Origin: Eledone cirrhosa
Lineage: Eukaryota; Mollusca; Cephalopoda; Octopoda; Eledonidae
Assembly: GCA_964016885.1 (NCBI GenBank)
Contig: OZ024740.1
Span: forward strand, 294,542,597-294,606,596
Length of the DNA: 64,000 bases
Direction: 5' to 3'
In this document: piece by piece, positions 61,601 through 64,000 of the stretch
Numbering within the stretch: the stretch's first letter is position 1
Layout: each line of letters starts with the position of its first letter
Position numbers and translations under genes: made by a program
The notes under the pieces: generated by a model
What the model saw: only the letters and a program-made list of their open reading frames with translations
Database searches by the model: none
What the model was told of the DNA's origin: nothing

Positions 61601-63094
61601 AAATCAGCAAATTACATTATTTATAACCAATGTGTCTGGTTTAGAATTTATTCACCAGCTATAGTTTACACCAGAGGTTCTCAAACTTTTGACCCCCCCT
61701 CCCCATGGCCACGTAATACACTCAGCACGCCCCACCCATATTTCCAGAGAGACCTGCCTACACGCAATTTGTAAGTAATCAATAAGCCCCCACCCCCTGC
61801 AGAGTGGTCGTGGAGGTATCACAACAAAAAAGCACCCAGCCCACTGTAAAGTGGTTGTGTAGGTGCCACGGTAAAAAAAAGTACGCAGTACTCATTGTAG
61901 ATGAGGTTGGTGTTAGGAAGGGCATCCAAATCAAGCCAAAATCAGCTCCCGTATGAGCAAGATAAGGTCACCCGACCTGGCATTGCCCACAACAGGACAA
62001 CCCATCTAACCCATGCTAGTGTGGAAGAATGGACGTAAAACGGTGATGATGATATTACATATGTATAAATATATATATATTTTTTATTTTACTATATTTA
62101 TATATGATATATATCATTTGATATTTAATATACTATTATATCAACTCTACCACCCCCTGGGGGTGGTAGCGCACACTTTAAGAACCTCAGGTTTACACCT
62201 ACACCCCAATACAAAGTCAACTAGCAGAACAGAAATATCTATAAATAATGGCAGATTAAGGAACAACCTACTGATGACTTGATAATAAAGAGCTGACAAA
62301 GGCATTTACTGTTGATGGTTGTTAATTCTGAAACCACATTAGCAAGACATTTTTGCAAAGTACAAAACAGCACTGTGATTACATTATTTTCACAATGATC
62401 TGAACACTAATAAAGATATTATAAAAATTTGAAGTGCAAGAGATAATATTGCACTGGTATGGCTATGTGATATGAATGATAAAGAGGTAGATATTGTCAC
62501 ACTGCATATTACATAGATAATATTTGATTTCCACATGAAAGCTTTGACTAAATAAGAAGGGCACTGTCAGATGGTACTGTGAAAAATGATAATGACCCTA
62601 CGCTAGCTGATCAGAAATGGAGAATAACCCTTTAGCATTTAAACCAGAATTCTCTCACCTCTTTCTGTTCAAACTGGCTATAACCAGCTGCTCATATTTA
62701 TGTTAAGGCATTGTTCTTAAAATAAATAACATCAAAATGTCATAGAGTCGGTATTATTTGGGACAATTATGCAAGATAAAGTGTTTACTGCGAAAATGCA
62801 ATAGTAAATATAGAGTAATGCAAATGCTAAAAAGTTAAGATATGTCTTGTCTAAGATGCTGCACAGTAGAATCAAACCTAGAACCACGTGGTTGCAAAAT
62901 TAACTTCTGAACCATACCTATCAATTCTAGCTGGAATATTAATCCCATGATGTAATAATTAAGACAGAAAATAATTTCATTTTAATTAATTCAATACCTG
63001 CAATATTAGTTTCTTCTTCATCTTCATCAAAACTATCCTCATCCTCATCTTGCCAATCTTCTGCAACATTCTCTGTATTATCTTTGTTATTCAA
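33581..63094 (-). CDS. DDX27: DDX27/Drs1-type DEAD-box RNA helicase, 17 coding exons (5' end outside)
   Basis: Exons, 5' to 3': 63094-62998, 61575-61523, 60638-60549, 60157-60052, 58676-58503, 56497-56347, 53303-53204, 52022-51881, 48750-48614, 46651-46553, 45595-45513, 45295-45201, 42814-42620, 40268-40177, 38547-38433, 34843-34735, 33632-33581. All introns are GT-AG; phases agree throughout, giving 1890 nt, 629 residues plus stop. Order: acidic stretch (1-32), Lys/Arg NLS-like cluster (38-47), Q motif (Q94), motif I AVTGSGKT (111-118), Ia PTREL (146-150), TPGR (195-198), II DEAD (220-223), III SAT (251-253), [12 protein letters not shown] (368-378), [10 protein letters not shown] (398-405), then a coiled, Lys-rich C-terminal tail. 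All ATPase residues are intact. DDX27/Drs1 proteins act in nucleolar 60S ribosome assembly; the tail's WFQSKKE and [13 protein letters not shown] blocks are what separates it from other DEAD-box families. N-terminal residues are on exon(s) beyond 64000. Introns are packed with repeats. Confidence 0.95.
33935..34186. mobile_element. hAT-type MITE with 8-bp TSD
   Basis: Flanked by aattaaca at 33927-33934 and 34187-34194. Termini 'cagaggtccctaaaa' and 'tttgagaacctctg'. Sits in the last DDX27 intron. 252 bp, non-coding. Confidence 0.88.
34195..34734. other. DDX27 intron, unassigned
   Basis: AT-rich sequence without a recognised repeat or coding signal; the 72-residue frame at 34420 has no recognisable features. 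Confidence 0.5.
34735..34843 (-). CDS. DDX27: DDX27 exon: conserved [13 protein letters not shown] block
   Basis: 109 nt; [20 protein letters not shown] and [16 protein letters not shown]. The FD.ELT.TSKK block is a DDX27 C-terminal signature. Acceptor taatttag, donor TATGG|gtaagt. Confidence 0.92.
34918..37400 (-). mobile_element. LINE-A retrotransposon, 5'-truncated and with internal deletions
   Basis: Minus strand, same orientation as DDX27. From 5': [35 protein letters not shown]; then two deletions against the 53.7 kb copy (around 36640 and 36520) break the frame. From 36478 one frame runs 405 codons: [37 protein letters not shown] (RT catalytic motif), a PHD-like finger CSVCRKG...CPKC..WVHKRC...TCGRC with all Cys/His positions, then [11 protein letters not shown] and [12 protein letters not shown]. 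The 3' UTR has 'ctggatgcccttcctaacac' in reverse and ends at (catcat)n at 34918. Non-LTR, RTE-like by overall look. Dead copy. Confidence 0.88.
37404..37583. repeat. TA/TATACACA microsatellite
   Basis: TA and (CA)n steps at the 5' truncation edge of LINE-A. Confidence 0.95.
37584..37742 (-). mobile_element. LINE-C extreme 3' fragment
   Basis: Minus frame reads [20 protein letters not shown] then [17 protein letters not shown]; almost the same as the end of 27562-28127. Followed by (TA)n at 37741-37814. Confidence 0.85.
37815..38152 (+). mobile_element. SINE-A, full-length copy
   Basis: Same structure as 27118-27442: 'gaggcacatggcttagtggt', B box 'gctcaattct', central domain, tail 'ggacgtaaaatgaaatgatg'. 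Inserted in a DDX27 intron on the opposite strand. Confidence 0.9.
38170..38345. repeat. Interspersed 'ggacctgtaactcc' repeat
   Basis: Same family as 23930-24205 ('cattttaaacctagcagagc', 'atttctttcagagaaaagag'). Confidence 0.65.
38433..38547 (-). CDS. DDX27: DDX27 exon: basic C-terminal tail
   Basis: 115 nt; [20 protein letters not shown] and [15 protein letters not shown], corresponding to the basic region after the helicase core in other DDX27 proteins. Acceptor tgttccag, donor AAGG|gtaagt. Confidence 0.88.
38736..39179. repeat. Near-perfect palindrome, 220-bp arms
   Basis: 38736-38955 is the reverse complement of 38960-39179, compared base by base: one mismatch (38946 vs 38969) and a 4-nt loop. 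It lies wholly inside the DDX27 intron between exons 40177-40268 and 38433-38547. A diverged partial copy of the arm's inner end ('agatcaatatgactgactaa') lies just outside at 38693-38735. Confidence 0.96.
39425..39560. mobile_element. LINE/SINE remnant with microsatellite
   Basis: 'agtttaaagtgcatcaaggc' and 'ttttaagccaactactattt' recall the RT VHQG.VLSPLLF motif, then a gatgatgatt end and (TA)n. Degenerate. Confidence 0.4.
39780..40110 (-). mobile_element. Old LINE/SINE tail
   Basis: 'tttaatgtatgtcttctatg', 'cttgatgttcttccaaacat' and repeated 'ggcaccagcactacaacttt'-type units; diverged. Confidence 0.5.
40177..40268 (-). CDS. DDX27: DDX27 exon: Lys-rich tail
   Basis: 92 nt; [20 protein letters not shown] and KLKKPHHS. 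Only the frame starting after two bases is open, which fixes the phase of the previous donor. Acceptor aatttcag, donor TCA|gtaagt. Confidence 0.85.
40383..40468. repeat. Hairpin, 29-bp perfect stem
   Basis: 40396-40424 pairs with 40428-40456 with a 3-nt loop; pairing continues outward with mismatches ('cttgtgtata' / 'tatacacaag'). A direct copy of 'tgtccatgaagtg' lies upstream at about 40350. Confidence 0.88.
40600..40950 (+). repeat. 30-bp minisatellite, left block
   Basis: (TA)n followed by about nine units of 'ataagaccatcatatatgta' + 'tatacacatac' with variants. The same repeat resumes at 41250. Confidence 0.92.
40951..41240 (-). mobile_element. LINE-A 3' tail inside the minisatellite
   Basis: (cat)n at 40951, 'cgtttaacgtccgtgttcca', 'ggatgcccttcctaacacca', two 'acagcgtggactgtg'-type units, ending 'caccaacataactttaca'. 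Very similar to 34918-35170. Confidence 0.85.
41241..41495 (+). repeat. 30-bp minisatellite, right block
   Basis: (TA)n, then about seven units of 'acataagaccatcatatatg' + 'tatatacacat'. Confidence 0.92.
41496..42580. other. DDX27 intron, unassigned
   Basis: Mixed AT-rich sequence, a (GT)n at 41991-42006; no repeat family or gene recognised. Confidence 0.5.
42620..42814 (-). CDS. DDX27: DDX27 exon: charged coiled segment
   Basis: 195 nt; [20 protein letters not shown], Glu/Lys-rich helix, then [14 protein letters not shown]. The exon end is inferred: phase requires one base after the AAA codon, giving donor T|gtttgt, which is weaker than the others. Reading through would add 13 codons to a stop at 42582. 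Confidence 0.88.
42931..43095. mobile_element. MITE-2 fragment
   Basis: 'ttaaccctttcatgaccaca' start and 'atttaaattggaaacctttaaaatgggtg' body, as in 28247-28700. Right end missing. Confidence 0.6.
43425..43850 (+). mobile_element. LINE endonuclease-domain fragment
   Basis: Encodes [20 protein letters not shown], which resembles the first strand of APE-type LINE endonucleases (WN..TL.G...E), and after a break CVIDWNPLRG. No RT follows. Degenerate; LINE family uncertain. Confidence 0.55.
43851..44640. other. DDX27 intron, unassigned
   Basis: AT-rich with no recognised repeat. 43960-44180 holds a loose inverted repeat ('catccca..cagagaaaat' / 'attttctttgtttgggatg'). Confidence 0.5.
44655..44780 (-). 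mobile_element. SINE-A head, truncated
   Basis: Reverse of 'gtggcttagtgcttagagag', B box 'gttcaattct', 'gagcaagacactttatttca'; tail missing. Confidence 0.7.
45201..45295 (-). CDS. DDX27: DDX27 exon: end of helicase core
   Basis: 95 nt; [20 protein letters not shown] and KARVIPQ. Acceptor acttccag, donor CAAG|gtaaac. Confidence 0.94.
45315..45480 (-). mobile_element. SINE-B copy, diverged
   Basis: 'ggaaagtcaattataccaac', 'acaggatttgaactcagaga', 'ccaatctactg'. Confidence 0.55.
45513..45595 (-). CDS. DDX27: DDX27 exon: motif VI
   Basis: 83 nt; [20 protein letters not shown] followed by ARAGKKG, the arginine-finger motif. Acceptor tttcttag, donor GGAAG|gtatgc. Confidence 0.95.
45660..46040 (+). 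mobile_element. Old LINE/SINE tail with tandem units
   Basis: Units around 'aaaacgcacccagtacactg' repeat three times, then 'cttgttagcagggaaaatga'. Highly diverged. Confidence 0.5.
46175..46930 (-). mobile_element. Two old LINE/SINE tails flanking an exon
   Basis: 46175-46440 ('aaatgcccttcctaacacca') and 46690-46920 ('aacattagagaggttgtagg') lie either side of the DDX27 exon at 46553-46651. Confidence 0.5.
46553..46651 (-). CDS. DDX27: DDX27 exon: motif V
   Basis: 99 nt; [20 protein letters not shown] then [13 protein letters not shown]. Acceptor attctatag, donor ACG|gttagt. Confidence 0.95.
47040..47560 (-). mobile_element. Degenerate LINE C-terminal remnant
   Basis: Minus-strand pieces such as [10 protein letters not shown] and GRPRQG, and an ILLYG..-like region with stops, match the layout of LINE post-RT sequence. 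Antiquity makes family assignment unsafe. Confidence 0.5.
47639..47890. mobile_element. hAT-type MITE, imperfect 8-bp TSD
   Basis: Termini 'cagaagtttccaaattttgg' and 'cttcaagaacctctg'. Flanks ctctagta / ctctagca differ at one base. Related to 61672-62190. Confidence 0.78.
47995..48185. mobile_element. hAT-type MITE, second family, perfect 8-bp TSD
   Basis: Flanked by gtctagag at 47987-47994 and 48186-48193. Termini 'caggcatgtcaaactgaggg' and 'gcatgtttgacatgcctg' are inverted repeats. 191 bp, in a DDX27 intron. Confidence 0.9.
48355..48560. repeat. Tandem repeat, about 60 bp x 3
   Basis: Diverged copies of 'atagtaataatatctttgtt' + 'actaagac...tatgaaaaag'. Confidence 0.7.
48614..48750 (-). 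CDS. DDX27: DDX27 exon: RecA2, motif IV region
   Basis: 137 nt; [19 protein letters not shown] and [11 protein letters not shown]. Acceptor acttctccag, donor CAG|gtaaaa. LINE-B lies in the intron just upstream (higher coordinates) on the other strand. Confidence 0.94.
48872..50805. mobile_element. MITE-1 split by LINE-B
   Basis: 48872-48926 ('cctttagcatttaaacttgc' ... 'tttctgttcaa') and 50641-50805 ('tttctgttcaacctggctgt' ... 'gaatgctaaagggttaa') are the two halves of one MITE-1, separated by the LINE insertion. Confidence 0.85.
48928..50640 (+). mobile_element. LINE-B retrotransposon, 5'-truncated, inactive
   Basis: Encodes [21 protein letters not shown] sequence, [51 protein letters not shown] and FIDFSKAF. 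Then a frameshift near 49590; the next frame gives [19 protein letters not shown] and FADN (49851-49862) where the catalytic motif should be FADD. Later pieces: [47 protein letters not shown]. Flanked by the 11-bp direct repeat tttctgttcaa (48916-48926, 50641-50651). Lies antisense to DDX27. Confidence 0.9.
50807..51340. mobile_element. SINE-B copies
   Basis: 50807-51007 (minus) with 'ccagtgtattactggtaatt' and 'gggattagagctcagaacat'; a diverged piece in the other orientation at about 51200-51340 ('tgagttcaaatccgactgaa'). Confidence 0.6.
51530..51670 (-). mobile_element. Old tRNA-derived SINE head
   Basis: On the minus strand 'ggcatggttgtaaggttaaa' and B-box-like 'ggtttgatcccac'. A related head lies at 62838-62935. 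Confidence 0.5.
51881..52022 (-). CDS. DDX27: DDX27 exon: linker between RecA domains
   Basis: 142 nt; [20 protein letters not shown] and [20 protein letters not shown], the start of RecA domain 2. Acceptor attttccag, donor ACAG|gtaaag. Confidence 0.94.
52255..52402. mobile_element. MITE-2 fragment
   Basis: 'atttatctaaaaaccttcca', 'atcttatgtaacaac', 'tgttccaaac..' homologue and 'aatgaaagggttaa' right end. Confidence 0.55.
52430..52620 (-). mobile_element. LINE C-terminal fragment
   Basis: Minus frame [20 protein letters not shown] and [10 protein letters not shown] resembles the GH(V)RM...P.G.R..GRP block of LINE ends. The flanking 52620-52960 is old tandem tail sequence. Confidence 0.55.
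53204..53303 (-). CDS. DDX27: DDX27 exon: motif III
   Basis: 100 nt; [18 protein letters not shown] and [12 protein letters not shown]. Acceptor cattttaaag, donor GAG|gtaaaa. Confidence 0.95.
53655..55910 (+). mobile_element. LINE-A retrotransposon with long open RT frame
   Basis: 5'-truncated at 53655. Open from there to 55694, more than 660 codons: [10 protein letters not shown]...; RT core with [10 protein letters not shown] (F222 by numbering from 53712), [24 protein letters not shown] (YADD at 313-316). A PHD-like finger starts at C370: CSVCRKG..., CPKC, WVHKRC, TCSK. The final Cys pair is CSKQ, so one zinc ligand is lost compared with CGRC/CGLC in the other copies. It ends with [11 protein letters not shown] and [12 protein letters not shown]. 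The frame runs into the 3' UTR, which has two 'aaaagcacccag' units, 'ggaagggcatccagctgtag' and (gat)n at 55879-55902. Antisense to DDX27. No endonuclease domain, so not autonomous. Confidence 0.92.
56347..56497 (-). CDS. DDX27: DDX27 exon: motifs Ib and DEAD
   Basis: 151 nt; [31 protein letters not shown] and [11 protein letters not shown]. The ATPase DEAD box is intact. Acceptor ttcatcaag, donor GATAG|gtaaat. Confidence 0.95.
56615..56860. mobile_element. MITE-2 copy
   Basis: 'ttttaataccaatgcac' start, 'tttaaagtgtttatatttat', 'gttatgttccaaaaatcag', and right end 'aatatggtaatgaaaga'. TTAA flanks are lost. Confidence 0.65.
57340..57800. mobile_element. Tail remnant and SINE-B copy
   Basis: 57340-57560 is a diverged tail ('catcatttaacatccatctt', 'gctagcaagagtaggatggg'). 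57700-57800 is SINE-B ('ttgtttctacttttggcaca', 'gatgaaaggcaaagttaacc'). Confidence 0.6.
58167..58204. repeat. Short strong hairpin
   Basis: 'ctagcagaaaaccac' pairs with 'gtggtttttctgctag' with one bulged A/T and a 7-nt loop. In a DDX27 intron, about 300 nt from an exon. Confidence 0.8.
58503..58676 (-). CDS. DDX27: DDX27 exon: end of motif I, motif Ia
   Basis: 174 nt; [17 protein letters not shown] then [20 protein letters not shown]. Acceptor tttcatag, donor GCTG|gtaagt. Confidence 0.95.
59088..59400 (+). mobile_element. SINE-A2 copy
   Basis: 'gcatggctttgtggttagag' head, 'gagttcaattcttgg' B box, 'gctccagtttactgagctgt' central domain, then 'gtgatgtcactggtgccaag' tail, as at 23507-23830. Confidence 0.8.
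59600..59995 (-). mobile_element. Old tandem LINE/SINE tail
   Basis: 'ttatttaacatcagtttttc' start, then repeated 'ggaggttgtcatg' units and 'ctgaatgcccttcctatcac' twice. Confidence 0.5.
60052..60157 (-). CDS. DDX27: DDX27 exon: Q motif and start of Walker A
   Basis: 106 nt; [13 protein letters not shown] holds the Q motif and ACAVTGSG begins motif I, split by the intron after the first base of a Gly codon. The acceptor and first about 40 nt of this exon are present in two extra diverged copies just upstream (60188-60318). Confidence 0.95.
60122..60318 (-). repeat. DDX27: Triplicated splice acceptor and exon start
   Basis: Three tandem copies, about 65 bp each (60122-60187, 60188-60254, 60255-60318), of 'ggcataggtttgtcaaac' ... 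'ctaaagcctaaatgagata'. The copy at the lowest coordinates contains the true acceptor and the first coding bases of the Q-motif exon; the other two lie in the intron upstream with ttttag-like acceptors preserved. Confidence 0.9.
60549..60638 (-). CDS. DDX27: DDX27 exon: pre-Q-motif
   Basis: 90 nt; encodes [20 protein letters not shown], where the aromatic F upstream of the Q motif sits in [11 protein letters not shown]. Acceptor ttttttag, donor AAA|gtaagt. Confidence 0.93.
60868..61425. mobile_element. SINE-B, MITE-1, SINE-B cluster
   Basis: 60868-61040 and 61235-61425 are SINE-B (minus). 61046-61236 is MITE-1 (TTAA at 61042-61045, 'ccctttagcatttaaaccag', right end 'taaatgctaaatgg' truncated against the SINE). 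Confidence 0.65.
61523..61575 (-). CDS. DDX27: DDX27 exon: basic NLS-like cluster
   Basis: 53 nt; encodes [18 protein letters not shown]. Acceptor ttctcag, donor GAT|gtaaga. Charge switch from the preceding acidic exon, as in other DDX27 proteins. Confidence 0.88.
61672..62190. mobile_element. hAT-type element with nested LINE/SINE tail
   Basis: Flanked by gtttacac at 61664-61671 and 62191-62198. Termini 'cagaggttctcaaacttttg' and 'ttaagaacctcag'. Inside, about 61797-62052 is a LINE-A-type tail with 'aaaaaagcacccagcccac' units and a gatgatgat end. Confidence 0.88.
62628..62935. mobile_element. MITE-1 then SINE head
   Basis: 62628-62838: 'ccctttagcatttaaaccag' to 'caaatgctaaaaagttaa'. 62838-62935 minus: B-box complement 'gaatcaaacctag' and 'aaccacgtggttgcaaaatt'. 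Confidence 0.6.
62998..63094 (-). CDS. DDX27: DDX27 exon: acidic N-terminal region
   Basis: Acceptor ttctctttctag, donor GCAG|gtattg. Encodes [20 protein letters not shown] and further Asp/Glu, the variable acidic segment of DDX27. It begins in phase 0. No further upstream exon is visible in 63095-64000. Confidence 0.85.
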
Positions 63095-63224
63095 CTAGAA
63101 AGAGAATTTTCAATAAGAAAATTAATAATAACATTGTCAAAATATCATTTGAAGAGAAAATATATACACCTTTGAAACAGACTTTAAAATTACAATAAAG
63201 ATACATGTACATAATATCTTTATT

Positions 63225-63500
63225 CACAGTAGGTGATTTTAACTTTTCATTATCAAGCCATCTGAAATTGCCCCTGGTCCTGTGATGCAATGCTGTTTGT
63301 TTTAAAGAGTATATATTTATCTAATAACCTTCTACAGTAATTCTATATAAGAACATATATTAAGTTATGTTCCGAGTACCATAATGAGAAGGTTAGTCAT
63401 ATTACTTAATCCATAAAAATTCTTGATGATTTTAAAAATTATTATTTGAAAATTATAGACAGTATCTTTCATCAAATATATTGTAGCAAAAGGGTTAGTC
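63225..63500. mobile_element. MITE-2 copy
   Basis: 'gcaatgctgtttgttttaaa', 'gttatgttccgagtaccata' and 'aaaagggttag' right end. Confidence 0.55.
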
Positions 63501-63599
63501 TTGTGAAAATTAAAACATTTGTTCAATATTTTCGTTTTTATCTTCAACATTTCCCTTGTTTTTCAATCTTTCCTCTTGTCTATTTAGCTTTTTATTTCG

Positions 63600-63720
63600 G
63601 TAATGTATTTGTTTTGCAAGGTTTTTATATGAAATTGTGCGTTGAAACAGATATTGTTATATTTGGAGAGGGTCATGTTGTCCTAATATTGCCAGAAAAC
63701 AGTTAGTGTGTTTTACTATT
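63600..63720 (+). repeat. Interspersed 'gatattgttat' repeat
   Basis: 'ttgttttgcaaggtttttat', 'gttgaaacagatattgttat', 'gagggtcatgttg' matches 11277-11370 and 11917-12003. The rest to 64000 is AT-rich with no recognised exon. Confidence 0.65.
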
Positions 63721-64000
63721 TTTTTTTTATTTCTATTTCTATAAAATTATTACAAATATATTATTAAAATTATTACAAATATATTATTATAATTACACAA
63801 ATATAAACATATAAAAATGAGCAGTTTTGTATCATAAATCCAGGGCAATTTCAGGATTAAAAGAGTTAGAGGAAAATAGAATTATGATTAATTTGGTAGA
63901 ATGCAAGACTGGGAGACATGCCTAACCTAAACTGGAAAATATAAAATTAATGATAAAATCATTTTTTAACCCTTTTACTACAATATTGTAAGTACTATTT

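Overview
The window looks like cephalopod nuclear DNA, most likely Octopus. The basis is pattern recognition: AT-rich sequence, very long (TA)n/(TATACA)n tracts, many tRNA-derived SINEs with a cephalopod-type central domain, and RTE-like LINEs ending in (ATG)n. No search was run. Two spliced protein-coding genes, both on the minus strand, are recognisable. Almost everything else is mobile-element or simple-repeat sequence.

Genes. (1) 14553-15473 is the first coding exon of a PSKH1-type serine/threonine kinase: an acylated Met-Gly-Cys start plus most of the kinase domain, ending at a GT donor. Its downstream coding exon(s) were not found in 1-14550. (2) 33581-63094 holds 17 coding exons of a DEAD-box RNA helicase of the DDX27/Drs1 family. 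Every junction is GT-AG in phase, giving 630 codons including the stop. All core helicase motifs are present. The 5'-most coding exon(s) lie beyond position 64000. The two genes are not functionally linked by anything seen here; DDX27 works in nucleolar 60S ribosome assembly and PSKH1 is a membrane-anchored kinase.

Layout. 1-14.5 kb: microsatellites, LINE and SINE fragments, a mariner fragment and several foldback structures, including a perfect 52-bp-arm palindrome at 11601-11706. 14.55-15.47 kb: PSKH1 exon. 15.5-33.5 kb: intergenic, with TTAA-flanked MITEs, SINEs, LINE fragments and two opposed arrays of a 38-bp minisatellite (19.2-20.7 kb). 33.58-63.1 kb: DDX27, whose introns carry LINE-A (34.9-37.4 and 53.7-55.9 kb), LINE-B (48.9-50.6 kb, inserted into a MITE), four hAT-type MITEs with 8-bp target duplications, a near-perfect 220-bp-arm palindrome (38736-39179) and a triplicated splice acceptor next to an exon (60.12-60.32 kb).

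Names used below. LINE-A: RT followed by a PHD-like finger. LINE-B to LINE-E: other LINE fragments. SINE-A: tRNA-headed SINE with the central domain and a LINE-A-like tail; A2 is a variant with another tail. SINE-B: 'gttcaaatcccgc' type. SINE-C and SINE-D: further tRNA-like types. MITE-1 and MITE-2: two TTAA-flanked families with CCCTTT termini. These are working labels, not database names.
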